From the NCBI RefSeq assembly GCF_005146945.1, contig NZ_SWMS01000018.1, positions 82,895-146,894 of the forward strand: a stretch of DNA of 64,000 bases. The letters are read 5' to 3'. The notes beneath the pieces are model-generated. The model saw only the letters and a list, made by a program, of their open reading frames with translations, did no database searches and was not told the DNA's origin. Both the position numbers and the translations under genes were made by a program. Origin of the DNA: Prauserella endophytica. Its GTDB lineage: Bacteria; Actinomycetota; Actinomycetes; Mycobacteriales; Pseudonocardiaceae. Below are positions 35,230 to 47,149 of the stretch, in pieces; positions within the stretch are counted from its first letter, which is position 1, and every line of letters begins with the position of its first letter.

Positions 35230-36839
35230 GATTGCTGGAGCTGCTGTCGGATCTCGTCGCGCGCGACCCCGGCGCGGTGGTGGCGATCGACGCCCACCCT
35301 GAACAGCCGGTGCGGGTGACGCGCAGGGAGCTGTGGCAGCGCACGCTCACGCTGAGCGCCGGCCTCCGTGAGGCGGGCGTCGGCCGGGGCGGCTGTGTGG
35401 CCGTGTGGCTGCCGAACTGGTCGGACGCGCTGTGCTGGCAGTTCGCCGCCGCGTCGCTCGGCGCGCACGTGATCGGCGTGAACACCCGGTACAACGTCGA
35501 CGAGGTACGTCACGTGCTGGAGCGCGCGCGACCGTCGGTGGTGGCGCTGGCCTGCGGGTTCCACGGACTCGACCTCGTAGGGCGGCTGCGCGAGGCGGTG
35601 GGCGGGGCCGGCGCTCCGGCGCCCGCCGTGGCCGTCGTCGCCGGGCCGCACGGCACGGCACCGGCCGACCTCACGCCGTACGACGTCGGCGCGGGCGCGT
35701 GGGTCCCGTGCGGGCCCGCCGAACAGCCGGAGCCGGTGGGCGCCGACGAGCTGGCCGTCGCGTTCACCACCTCCGGCTCCACGGGCAGGCCCAAGCTGGC
35801 CGCGCACAAGGAGTCCGCCGTGGTGGACCACGCGCTGGCCGACGCCGAGGGCATCGGCATCCGCGACGGAGACGTGGTGGTGTGCGTGCTGCCGCTTTCG
35901 GGCGTGTTCGGTTTCAACACGGCCATGGCGGCGATCGCGGGCGGAGCCGCGTGCCTGCTGGAGCCGGTGTTCGACGAGCACGCCGTGCTGGGCGACATGG
36001 CACGCTGGCAGTCGACGCACCTGGTGGGCGGCGATGACCTGGTCGGCAGGCTCGCGGCGGCGTGGCAGGCCGAACCGCGCCGGCTGCCGTCGTGGCGGTG
36101 GCTCGGGATCGCCGACTTCCTCGGCCGGTCGCGGGAGCTGGCCGAATGGGCGCTGCGCGAGTTCGGCACCGTGACCACCGGTGTCTACGGCTCGTCCGAG
36201 GCGTTCGCGCTCACCGCGTTCTGGCCGAGGGACGAGCCCGCGCCCCGGCGCTGGCGTGGCGGTGGACGGCTCGTCTCGCCGCGCATCGAGGCCAGGATCG
36301 CCGACCCCGGCACGGGACGCCCGCTGCCCCCGGGGCGACAGGGTGAGCTGCAGCTGCGCGGGCCCAACGTCGTCGACGCCTACCTCGGCGACGACGACGC
36401 GGCCGCGCGCGCGTTCACCGCCGACGGCTGGTTCCGCACCGGCGACCTCGCCGAGCTCGCCGACGACGGGGCGTTCACCTACGTCTGCCGGATGGGCGAT
36501 GTGCTGCGGCTGCACGGTTTTCTCGTCGACCCGGCGGAGATCGAGCGGCGGCTCGCCGAGCACGACGCGGTGGACGTGACGAAGGTCGTCGGTGTCCGCG
36601 GCGCGGACGGCGCGCAGCGCGCGGTCGCGTTCGTGGTGCCGACCACGCCGGGTGCCGTGAGCGAGGAGGAGCTGCGTGCGTGGTGCGCGCGGTCGCTGGC
36701 GAGGTTCAAGGTCCCCTCGGCGATCGAGCTGATCGAGCGCATGCCCACGACGTCGGGCACGAACGGCACCAAGATCCGGGCGGCCACGCTGCGGGAGTGG
36801 GCCCGGCAGCGCCACGGCGGAGGGTGGCCAAACACGTAA
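35226..36839 (+). CDS. AMP-dependent acyl-CoA ligase
   Basis: A 537-aa ANL-superfamily ligase: TTSGSTGRPKLAAHK (P-loop), VYGSSEAFALTAFW (A5 region), GWFRTGDLAELADDG (A7-A8), and the C-terminal lysine region TTSGTNGTKIRAATL. It activates a carboxylate with ATP and transfers it to CoA. The ATG at 35226 overlaps the hydrolase stop as ATGA. An acid that induces the divergent TetR through its CoA ester is the simplest model for the cluster; the identity of the acid is unknown. Confidence 0.9.
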   Translation: MRLLELLSDLVARDPGAVVAIDAHPEQPVRVTRRELWQRTLTLSAGLREAGVGRGGCVAVWLPNWSDALCWQFAAASLGAHVIGVNTRYNVDEVRHVLERARPSVVALACGFHGLDLVGRLREAVGGAGAPAPAVAVVAGPHGTAPADLTPYDVGAGAWVPCGPAEQPEPVGADELAVAFTTSGSTGRPKLAAHKESAVVDHALADAEGIGIRDGDVVVCVLPLSGVFGFNTAMAAIAGGAACLLEPVFDEHAVLGDMARWQSTHLVGGDDLVGRLAAAWQAEPRRLPSWRWLGIADFLGRSRELAEWALREFGTVTTGVYGSSEAFALTAFWPRDEPAPRRWRGGGRLVSPRIEARIADPGTGRPLPPGRQGELQLRGPNVVDAYLGDDDAAARAFTADGWFRTGDLAELADDGAFTYVCRMGDVLRLHGFLVDPAEIERRLAEHDAVDVTKVVGVRGADGAQRAVAFVVPTTPGAVSEEELRAWCARSLARFKVPSAIELIERMPTTSGTNGTKIRAATLREWARQRHGGGWPNT

Positions 36840-36860
36840 CCCATCGGTTACGCTTTTCCC

Positions 36861-37232
36861 GTGGAGGTGGCAGGCGCGATCGCGGACCCGGTGCGCCGGG
36901 AGATCCTGCTGATGCTGCGCGACGGCGACCTGACGGTCGGCGAGATCGTGGCGCGGTTCGACATCAGCCGTCCGGCAATCAGCCGCCACCTGCGCGTGCT
37001 CAGGGACAGCGGCCTGGTGCACGCCGAGACCACGGGCAGGCAGCGGCGCTACACGCTCGACGTGGCACCGCTGACCGAGCTCGCCGAGTGGCTCACCCAG
37101 TTCGACAACGGCAGCCGCTGGCAACGGCGCTTCGACGCGCTCGAGACCGAGGTCCACCGCACCCGGCGAGAACGGCGGCAACGACGGGAGCGTCCGTACA
37201 CGGCCGAACTGTCCAAGGAGGACACCGCATGA
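36861..37232 (+). CDS. ArsR-family regulator
   Basis: A 123-aa winged-helix protein: ADPVRREILLMLRDGDLTVGEI, recognition helix ISRPAISRHLRVLRDSGLV, and wing TGRQRRYTLD. There are no metal-binding cysteines (no CVC motif), so metal sensing is unlikely. The GTG at 36861 lies 21 nt behind the ligase gene. Its stop overlaps the AHSA1-type gene as ATGA, a common actinobacterial pair in which the partner is an SRPBCC protein. Confidence 0.88.
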   Translation: MEVAGAIADPVRREILLMLRDGDLTVGEIVARFDISRPAISRHLRVLRDSGLVHAETTGRQRRYTLDVAPLTELAEWLTQFDNGSRWQRRFDALETEVHRTRRERRQRRERPYTAELSKEDTA

Positions 37233-37726
37233 GCCCGACACCCACCGGCAGGCTCCTTCGCACCGACGAGGGTTACGAACTGGTCCTCACGCGCACGTTC
37301 CGCGCGCCCATCGACGACGTGTGGGCCAGCGTCACCGAATCCGACCGCACGGCACGCTGGTTCGGACCGTGGCGGGGCGACGCGGCGCCGGGCAACGCAA
37401 TCCAGGTGCAGCTGTCCGCCGAGGACGGCGCGCCGTGGAGCGACGTGCGCATCGACGCCTGCGAGCCGCCCCGCCACCTGACCGTCACGCTGACCGACGA
37501 GTCCGGCGGCTGGCGGCTGGAGCTGCGGCTCACCGAGCACGAGGGCATCACGACGCTGCGGTTCACCCAGCAGCTCGACTCCGTCGACGGCGTCGGCGAC
37601 ATCGGCCCCGGCTGGGAGTTCTACCTCGATCGGCTCGTCGCCGCCCGCGACGGCTCAGCGCTGCCGGACTTCGACGACTACCACCCCGCGCAGAAGGCCT
37701 ACTACGAGTCCGGGCCCGGACTCTAG
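37229..37726 (+). CDS. SRPBCC (AHSA1-like) protein
   Basis: A 165-aa START/SRPBCC-fold protein: TRTFRAPIDDVWASVTESDRT, then WFGPWRGDAAPGNAIQVQL, EPPRHLTVTLTD and the C-terminal helix GWEFYLDRLVAARDGS. These are the conserved AHSA1 (activator of Hsp90 homologue) features in bacteria, where the fold binds hydrophobic ligands. AAGGAG is 8 nt upstream of the ATG at 37229. Translationally coupled to the ArsR gene (ATGA), it may modulate that regulator or act in its regulon. Confidence 0.85.
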   Translation: MSPTPTGRLLRTDEGYELVLTRTFRAPIDDVWASVTESDRTARWFGPWRGDAAPGNAIQVQLSAEDGAPWSDVRIDACEPPRHLTVTLTDESGGWRLELRLTEHEGITTLRFTQQLDSVDGVGDIGPGWEFYLDRLVAARDGSALPDFDDYHPAQKAYYESGPGL

Positions 37727-37735
37727 CCTGGAGCC

Positions 37736-38650
37736 ATGCGGATCGTGTCGCTGCTGCCCGCCGCCACCGACATCGTCGCCGAGCTGGGCAGGCTGGAGGA
37801 CCTCGTCGGGCGCACGCACGAATGCGACTGGCCCGCCGAGGTGGCGTCGGTGCCGGTGGTCACCGGCGACGAGATCGGCGCCGACCTCGGCAGCAGGGAG
37901 ATCTCCGCCGCGGTCGGCGGTGCCCACCAGGGCTCCGCACTGTACACAGTGGACATCGAGCTGCTCGGCAGGCTCGCGCCGGACGTGGTGCTGACCCAGG
38001 ACCTGTGTGACGTCTGCGCCGTCTCCTACGCACAGGTCTCGGCCGCCGTGCGGGTGCTGGAGTCCGGGCCGCGCGTGTTCAGCCTGGAGCCGCGCACGCT
38101 GCCCGAGGTGCTGGACTCGCTGCGCGTCGTGGGCGAGGCGCTGGGCTGTGCCGACGTCGCCGAGCGGCGGATCGCGGCGCTGAGGGAACGGCTCACCGCG
38201 GTGCGGGCGCGCGTCTCCGGGCGGCCCCGGCCGAGGGTGGTGGCGATCGAGTGGCTGGACCCGCTGTGGCCCGCGGGCCACTGGGTGCCCGAGCAGATCG
38301 AGGCGGCGGGCGGCACGGCGCTGCTGGCCCGGCCCGGCGAGCACACGAAGCCGATGTCGTGGCGGACGGTGCTCGACGCGCGGCCGGACGTGCTGCTGTT
38401 GCTGCCATGCGGGTTCGCGCCCGAACGCACCCTCGCCGAGCTGGACCTGCTCACCGGGCAGCCGGGCTGGGCGGACCTGCCCGCAGTGCGAACCGGCGCG
38501 GTGTGGGTGCTCGACGGGCCTGCCCACTTCAACCGCCCCGGCCCGCGCGTGGTGCGCGGCGCCGAGGTGCTCGCCCACGTGCTGCACGGCGTCGAGCCAC
38601 CGGAACCGGTCACCACGGCGGAGGCCAGGAAGATCGGGAGCGCACGGTGA
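37736..38650 (+). CDS. BtuF-like ABC-type substrate-binding protein without a signal peptide
   Basis: A 304-aa protein with the helical-backbone (TroA/BtuF) binding fold. It begins at once with [20 protein letters not shown] and has [13 protein letters not shown] and [19 protein letters not shown]. No secretion signal or lipobox precedes the fold, and the 9-nt gap to the upstream stop leaves no room for one. Thus it is likely cytoplasmic. Cysteines in CDWP and DLCDVC may bind a metal or corrinoid. It is GTGA-coupled to a GNAT gene, and no ABC permease is nearby. Confidence 0.82.
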   Translation: MRIVSLLPAATDIVAELGRLEDLVGRTHECDWPAEVASVPVVTGDEIGADLGSREISAAVGGAHQGSALYTVDIELLGRLAPDVVLTQDLCDVCAVSYAQVSAAVRVLESGPRVFSLEPRTLPEVLDSLRVVGEALGCADVAERRIAALRERLTAVRARVSGRPRPRVVAIEWLDPLWPAGHWVPEQIEAAGGTALLARPGEHTKPMSWRTVLDARPDVLLLLPCGFAPERTLAELDLLTGQPGWADLPAVRTGAVWVLDGPAHFNRPGPRVVRGAEVLAHVLHGVEPPEPVTTAEARKIGSAR

Positions 38651-39393
38651 CCGCGATCCGAGAGCTGCAGGAACGGGCGGCCCGCGCGCTGCCCGCCGAG
38701 CAGGTCGAACGTGCAGGCGAGTGGTGGCTGCGCCACACCCCGGGGGCGTCGTGGTGGGCGGGCTCGGTGCTGCCTCACGGCCATCCCGGGGCGGACGACC
38801 TCGCGCGCCGGATCGCCCGGGCCGAGCGGTTCTACGGCGAACGCGGTGTCACCACGCGGTTCCAGATCGGCCCCGGCGCATGCCCCGACGGGCTCGACGC
38901 GGTGCTGGCCGAGCGCGGTTACCGCCGCGCGAGCCCGATGTCGCTGCGGACCGCGCCGGTCGCGCGTGTGCTGGACGGCGCCGACGGCCCGCTCCGCGTG
39001 CACATCGAGAACACCCCGACGCCCGCCTGGTTCGCCGCCTGGCACGCCGTGCACGGCGACGGCGGTGACCCGCGCCCCGACTGGGACCTGCTCGCCCGGC
39101 TGCGGCAGCCGAGCGCCTACGCCGCCGTGACCGACGGCGCCGAGGTGATCGCCGTCGGGCGCGCGACCGCCGACACCGGCTGGGCCGGGCTGTTCGGCAT
39201 GGCCACGCTGCCCGAGGCCCGGGGCAAGGGCGCGGCCCGCGCGGTGCTCGCGGGCCTGGCCCGCTGGGCGGCCTGCCAGGGAGCGAGCGACCTGTACCTC
39301 CAGGTGGAGCGGGACAACGGCGCCGCCGTGCGGCTCTACGAGCGCGCCGGCTTCACCGAAGCCTGCGCCTACCACTACCGCGTCGCGAGCTGA
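38647..39393 (+). CDS. GNAT-family N-acetyltransferase
   Basis: A 248-aa protein. The C-terminal GNAT core has [28 protein letters not shown] (split across strand 4 and the acetyl-CoA loop RGKGAA) and [19 protein letters not shown]. About 120 N-terminal residues ([20 protein letters not shown]) form a degenerate companion domain often found in actinobacterial GNATs. The GTG at 38647 overlaps the BtuF-like stop as GTGA. The acceptor is unknown. The gene converges on the CitE-like gene. Confidence 0.87.
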   Translation: MTAIRELQERAARALPAEQVERAGEWWLRHTPGASWWAGSVLPHGHPGADDLARRIARAERFYGERGVTTRFQIGPGACPDGLDAVLAERGYRRASPMSLRTAPVARVLDGADGPLRVHIENTPTPAWFAAWHAVHGDGGDPRPDWDLLARLRQPSAYAAVTDGAEVIAVGRATADTGWAGLFGMATLPEARGKGAARAVLAGLARWAACQGASDLYLQVERDNGAAVRLYERAGFTEACAYHYRVAS

Positions 39394-39406
39394 GCGGGCA
39401 GGCCGC

Positions 39407-40237
39407 TCACGCGGCACCGGCGCCGGACAGCCCGGCCCTGCTCAGCAGCCGCTCCGCCCGCAGCACCACCGGCCGGTCGACCATCGTGCCCTCGTGCACC
39501 CCGACCGAGCCCTGCTCGGCGACGGCCAGCACCTCGCGGGCCCAGCGCAGCTCCTCCTCGGAGGGTGCGAGCGCGGCGTGCACCGGCGCCAGCTGCCGAG
39601 GGTGTACGCACAGCTTGCCGGTGAAGCCCAGCTCGACGGCGTGCTCGGTGTCGGCGACCAGCCTCGCCTCGTCGTCGAGCTTGGCGGTGACGCCGTCCAG
39701 CGGCGGCGCGCAGCCCGCACCGGCCGCCGCCAGCACGAGCGTGGAGCGTGCGGTGGCGAGCGCGACGTGTGAGTCGGGGTCGACGCCGAGCTGCGCGGCG
39801 AGATCGATGCTGCCGAACGCGGGCCGCACCGCGGCGGGCGCGGCGCAGATCTCGCGGGCCCGCAGCACCCCGTCGGCGGTCTCGATGAGCGGCACCACAC
39901 CGGTGCCCGAGCCGAGCACCGCCGCGGCGGCGGTGACGTCGCGCGCGTGCTCGGCCTTCGGCAGCATCACCACGGTCGCGAGCCCCGCGAGCGCGGCGAG
40001 GTCGGCGTCGTGGAACTCGGTGTCGGCGCCGTTGACGCGAACGACCGCCGTGTTGCCCTCGGCAAGCCAGGCACGGACGTGCTCACGCGCGGTGTCCTTG
40101 TCGTCCGCGCCCACGGCGTCCTCGAGGTCGAGCACCACACCGTCGGCGCCTGCTGCCGCCGCCTTCGCGAACCGGTCCGGCCGGTGCCCCGGCACGAACA
40201 GCAGAGTGCGCGCGGACGCGACGTCGTTCAACCGCAT
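39407..40237 (-). CDS. HpcH/HpaI aldolase, CitE-like lyase
   Basis: A 276-aa TIM-barrel enzyme of the citrate lyase beta-like family: ARTLLFVPGHRPDRFAKA, DGVVLDLEDAVGADDK (metal-binding acids), VMLPKAEHARDV, VVPLIETADG, and GFTGKLCVHPRQLAPV. It would cleave or form a CoA ester such as malyl- or citramalyl-CoA with Mg2+. The ATG at 40237 is chosen as the fold starts there and GGGA is in range; a GTG 8 codons upstream is possible. No CitF/CitD is present, so it is a stand-alone enzyme. Confidence 0.88.
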   Translation of the reverse strand: MRLNDVASARTLLFVPGHRPDRFAKAAAAGADGVVLDLEDAVGADDKDTAREHVRAWLAEGNTAVVRVNGADTEFHDADLAALAGLATVVMLPKAEHARDVTAAAAVLGSGTGVVPLIETADGVLRAREICAAPAAVRPAFGSIDLAAQLGVDPDSHVALATARSTLVLAAAGAGCAPPLDGVTAKLDDEARLVADTEHAVELGFTGKLCVHPRQLAPVHAALAPSEEELRWAREVLAVAEQGSVGVHEGTMVDRPVVLRAERLLSRAGLSGAGAA

Positions 40238-40445
40238 CGAGCATGTCCCTTCACGTGTCACCGATAGCCAGCGCGGTGAACGCTACGCGATGTCGGTGAC
40301 CCCGGAATCGCTGTCCACCGCGCTCACGGAGGCTGGACGCTGGTCGTCCGGACGCGCACCGATCGATCGTTGTTCCCCGTCCGCCCGGACCCTCCGGTCG
40401 CGGGGAACCCACCACCGCCGGGAGGGCCCGGCGAAGACCGGAAAC

Positions 40446-43660
<3,215 letters not shown>

Positions 43661-43666
43661 GCCCCC

Positions 43667-44938
43667 TCAGCGCAGCGTGACCGGCAGGTTCTCCACGCCG
43701 TAGACGATCGACACCTTGCGGAAGGTCAGCTCGTCGGGGTTCACGGCCAGCCGCATCTGCGGGAAGCGCCGCACCAGCGCGGGGTAGGCCGACCGCAGCT
43801 CCATGCGCGCGAGCTCCGCCCCGATGCAGCGGTGGGCGCCGTAGCCGAACGCCAGGTGCTTCGCGGGCACCCGGGTGCCGTCGAAGCCGCCCATGGCCTG
43901 GCCGAGCACGTCGTCGCGGTTCGCTCCGGACAGCGACACCACCACCATGTCGCCCTGCTTGATCGTCTGGCCGCCGACCTCCACGTCCTCGCGCGCGAAC
44001 CGGGGGAACGCCACCTGCACCACGGTCAGGTAGCGCAGCAGCTCCTCGACGAACGGGCTCACGGACTCGTCGTCGTCGCGGACCCTGGCGAACGACCCGG
44101 GATCCTGCAGCAGCACCAGCGCGCCCAGCGAGAGCATGCTGGCCGTGGTCTCGAACCCGCCGGTCAGCACACCGTCGGCGAGCCCGGCGAGCTCCCGGTC
44201 GTCCACCTCGTCGCCGTGCTCCTTGATGATCATCCCGAGCAGCCCGTCGCCGGGGTTCTTCCGCTGCTCACGGACCACGCCGAGCAGGTACTCCAGCGAC
44301 TCCGAAATGGCGCCGAGTGAGGCGCCGGCGCCGCCGAAGAGATCGAACCGCGCCACGGCGAGGTGCTGGAACGCGTCGCGTTCCTCGTAGGGCACGCCGA
44401 GCAGCTCGCAGATCACCAGCGACGGGATCGGCAGCGCGAACTCCTCCACCAGGTCCACCGGCCCGTCGGCCTTCGCCATCAGGTCGAGCCGCTCGTTGAC
44501 GATCTCCTCGATGCCGGGCTTGAGCCGGGACAGCCGCCGCATCGTGAACTCCGGCGTCAGCAGGCGGCGCAGCCGGGTGTGCACGGGCGGGTCGGCGAAA
44601 CCGAGGCCGCCGGGGTTCTCGTCGGCGCCCTCCGCCTTGCCGACGAGGTGCTCGAAGTCGTTGCTGAACGACTTCGCGTCGCCCAGCACCGCCTTGGCCT
44701 CCTCGTAGCCACTGACCAGCCAAAGGTTCAGGCCGAACGGCACCGGCAGCTTGGTCACCGGGGTCTGCTCCCTGGCGCGGTCGAGCTCAGGCACGGGGTC
44801 GAGCCCGTCGCGCTTGAGCGGCATCAGCGCGGCGTCGGGCAGGATCGCGAGCTTCGAGAGGTCGAGACCCTTCTTCTGTGCCCTGGCCAGGTATCTACGC
44901 GTGACCCAAGACACGATGCGTGTACGGAGATTCCCCAC
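43667..44938 (-). CDS. cytochrome P450
   Basis: A 423-aa soluble class I-type P450. The heme-ligating Cys371 is in FGYGAHRCIGAELAR, the ExxR pair in EELLR, and the I-helix reads GVLTGGFETTASM (Gly-Gly-x-x-Thr-Thr) for oxygen activation. FADPPVHTRLRRLLTPEFT is the C-helix. The protein starts with MGNLRTRIVSWVTRRYLAR, a basic extension. No ferredoxin or reductase lies next to it, so electrons come from elsewhere. It is divergent to the frameshifted luciferase-like gene. The substrate is unknown. Confidence 0.93.
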   Translation of the reverse strand: MGNLRTRIVSWVTRRYLARAQKKGLDLSKLAILPDAALMPLKRDGLDPVPELDRAREQTPVTKLPVPFGLNLWLVSGYEEAKAVLGDAKSFSNDFEHLVGKAEGADENPGGLGFADPPVHTRLRRLLTPEFTMRRLSRLKPGIEEIVNERLDLMAKADGPVDLVEEFALPIPSLVICELLGVPYEERDAFQHLAVARFDLFGGAGASLGAISESLEYLLGVVREQRKNPGDGLLGMIIKEHGDEVDDRELAGLADGVLTGGFETTASMLSLGALVLLQDPGSFARVRDDDESVSPFVEELLRYLTVVQVAFPRFAREDVEVGGQTIKQGDMVVVSLSGANRDDVLGQAMGGFDGTRVPAKHLAFGYGAHRCIGAELARMELRSAYPALVRRFPQMRLAVNPDELTFRKVSIVYGVENLPVTLR

Positions 44939-45030
44939 AAAACCGACGTTACCAACTGCTCAGCCGCCACCGCAGGCGGATCGGCCACGTCGGACGCCGT
45001 CCAATTCGGACCCTGGGTAACGTCTGCGCG

Positions 45031-46049
45031 GTGAGGTTCGGCATTTTCCTCCTGGCAGGCCGGTTCCCCGGGCAGGACGACGCGGGGGCCCTGCTGCGCA
45101 CGGCAGAGGCGGTGCGCGCGGCCGAGGCGGCGGGCTTCGACGACGCGTGGATCGCCGAGCACCACTTCATGTCCTACGGCGTGTGCCCCTCCGCCGTGAC
45201 GTTCGCCGCCCACGCGCTCGGCGGCACCAGCCGCATCACGCTCGGCACCGCCGTGAGCGTGCTCTCCACCGCACACCCGGTGGCGCTGGCCGAGCAGGTC
45301 ACGCTGCTGGACCGGCTGACGGGGGCCGTTTCCACCTCGGCGTCGGCCGCGGCGGGCCATGGGTGGACCTGGAGGTCTTCGGCACCGGGCTCGACCGCTA
45401 CGAGCACGGCTTCGAGGAAAGCCTGGACCTGCTGCTGCGCGCGCTCACCGAGGAGCGAGTGAGCGCGGCCGGCGAGCGGTTCGCGTTCCGGGAGGTGGCG
45501 ATGGTGCCGAGGCCGGCGGCCCGCCCGCCGGTGACGGTGGCCTGCACCTCCCGGCCGACGGTGGAGTTGGCCGCGGCACGCGGGCTGCCGATGCTGCTGG
45601 GCATGCACATCGGTGACGACGAGAAGGCCGACCTCGTGACCTGGTACGAGAAGGCCGCGGCCGAAGCGGGACGGGACCCGGCCGGGGCCCGGCACGTCTC
45701 GGCGATGCTGTGTCACATCGCGGACGACCGCGCGCGAGCGGAACGGGAGCTCAAGGAGGCGATGCCGGGCTGGCTGGCCGAGGGCCTCGCCGGTTACGTC
45801 CGGGTTGACGGCCGGCCCAGTGCGCCGCGGGACCCGGACGCCTACACGGACCTGCTGTGCTCGCTGCACCCGGTGGGCAGCCCCGCCGACTGCGTCTCGC
45901 GGCTGCGCGCGAGCGCCGAACGCACCGGCATCGAGCACGTGATCCTGATGGTCGAGGGTTCCGGCTCCCGCGAGCGCACGCTGCGCACCATCGCGCGCCT
46001 CGGCGCGGAGGTGCTGCCCGCGCTGCGCGGGAGCCACCCGGCGGGTTAG
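45031..46049 (+). pseudogene. LLM-class flavin-dependent oxidoreductase, frameshifted
   Basis: GTG 45031 opens a bacterial luciferase-like protein (VRFGIFLLAGRFPG, AGFDDAWIAEHHF, ITLGTAVSVLSTAHPVALAE) up to LLDRLTG. At 45320-45327 the frame breaks: acgggggccg lacks one base, and the next frame continues GRFHLGVGRGGPWVDLEVFG through PVTVACTSRPTVELAAARGL to the stop at 46049. Restored, it would be about 339 aa. Both halves keep normal codon use, so the lesion is recent or a sequencing artefact. The G-run makes the second plausible. It diverges from the P450. Confidence 0.75.
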
Positions 46050-46438
46050 CAGTCGCGCAGCTCGGGGCTCTGGTTGAGCAGCTGGCCGCGCACGGAGATG
46101 AAGTCGCGGTAGGTGTCGCTGTCCACGGCGGCGGTGCGGAACGCGGCGACCCGGTGGCAGTTCTGGAACGCGAGCTTGACACCGAAATGCCGCTCCAGCC
46201 CGCCGCGGATGGCGTCGGAGGCCAGCGCGCGCAGCAGCTGCCCGCGCTCGGCCTCGCTCGGCGGCGGCGTGGTGTTGTCGGCGAAGGGCTCCCTGCCCGT
46301 CTCGAGGTCGGCGACCACGCCCGAGACCACCTGCCACGCGTAGGGCAGCGACTCACGCACGCAGGCGACGAACTCGGCGTCGTTCACTTCGCCTCGTTCG
46401 GCGCGGTCCAGCAGCTCGGTGGGCACGTTCAGCGACAT
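46046..46438 (-). CDS. SCO5389-family conserved actinobacterial protein
   Basis: A 130-aa helical protein: LDRAERGEVNDAEFVACVRE, LPYAWQVVSGVVADLETG, FADNTTPPPSEAERGQLLRA and GGLERHFGVKLAFQNCHRVAAF. These stretches match the SCO5389-type family in Streptomyces, which has no assigned function. GGAGG is close to the ATG at 46438. Its stop overlaps the end of the luciferase-like gene by 4 nt in convergent orientation. It is transcribed from a short upstream region containing TGATCATCA-type dyads. Confidence 0.8.
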   Translation of the reverse strand: MSLNVPTELLDRAERGEVNDAEFVACVRESLPYAWQVVSGVVADLETGREPFADNTTPPPSEAERGQLLRALASDAIRGGLERHFGVKLAFQNCHRVAAFRTAAVDSDTYRDFISVRGQLLNQSPELRDC

Positions 46439-46552
46439 GTGTCGGCCTCCAGGCTCGTCGGCAGTCGGGTAACCAGCACCTATCAGTGCTACTGGTGATG
46501 ATCATCGTTTGCAAGAGAACGGCCCCGCGACCACCGGGAAGGAGGAGCGCTC

Positions 46553-46599
46553 CCCAAGGCCACCTTTGTTGCGCTCAACGCACCAAAGGTGGCCTTGGG
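46553..46599. terminator. inverted repeat IR-3 (family B) downstream of the DUF2000 gene
   Basis: A 15-bp perfect stem (46553-46567 with 46585-46599) continues, past one mismatch, through five further pairs to a 5-nt loop. The core CCCAAGGCCACCTTTGTTGCG is shared with IR-2. It begins 9 nt past the DUF2000 stop. Probable terminator. Confidence 0.75.
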
Positions 46600-46608
46600 T
46601 GCGGTTGG

Positions 46609-47019
46609 TCACGGGTGCATGCGGGCGCCCTTGAGGATCTTGTCGACGGCGTTGCGGGGGCCGTGCACGGCCAGTCCCACCAGGTCCAGGTCCGCCCTCG
46701 GCACCGCGCGCACCGCGGCGCGGTTGTCGCGGTCGTCACCCGACGCGAACATGTCCGAGGTGAAGATCGCCAGTTCCATGCCGCGAACGAGCGCACGCGC
46801 GTGTGCGCTGGTGAGGACCTCCTTGGAACCGGCGAACACGAGGACCGGCTGGCGGAACATCGGCAGGTACGGCGTGCCGTCGGCGTCGGCGTAGGGCTCA
46901 CTGATCAGCCCGGGGTCGGCCGCGGCGATGGCGCTGGAGAGGAACGCGCACACGTTGAGGCCCTGCCAGCGCGCCAGGTCGTCCCTCAGCAGCACGGCGA
47001 TCTTGGTGTCGAAACGCAT
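46609..47019 (-). CDS. DUF2000-family protein
   Basis: A 136-aa protein: RFDTKIAVLLRDDLARWQGL at the start, NVCAFLSSAIAA, PMFRQPVLVFAGSKEVLTSA and AIFTSDMFASGDDRDNRAAV. This matches DUF2000, a PTH2-like fold found in bacteria without a defined role. The ATG at 47019 begins the fold, although the frame stays open 17 codons upstream. IR-3 follows 9 nt after the stop. Confidence 0.82.
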   Translation of the reverse strand: MRFDTKIAVLLRDDLARWQGLNVCAFLSSAIAAADPGLISEPYADADGTPYLPMFRQPVLVFAGSKEVLTSAHARALVRGMELAIFTSDMFASGDDRDNRAAVRAVPRADLDLVGLAVHGPRNAVDKILKGARMHP

Positions 47020-47096
47020 GCCCCGAGCATCACCGCGCCCTCCACCGCCGGTCTTGTACGTTCGGAACACGGGGCCGCCGCCCGCTGACCCCGACC

Positions 47097-47149
47097 GCAG
47101 TGAAGGCCACCATGCCTGCGTTCAACGCAGTGAAGGTGGCCTTCACTGC
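47097..47149. terminator. inverted repeat IR-4 (family A) overlapping the DivIVA-like gene end
   Basis: A 15-bp perfect stem (47097-47111 with 47135-47149) encloses a small tgcgt/acgca stem. Its right half alone forms a 10-bp hairpin (47127-47149). The stop codon of the DivIVA-like gene (47143-47145) lies inside the right arm, so the repeat supplies the last codons of that gene. Near-identical to IR-6. Confidence 0.8.
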
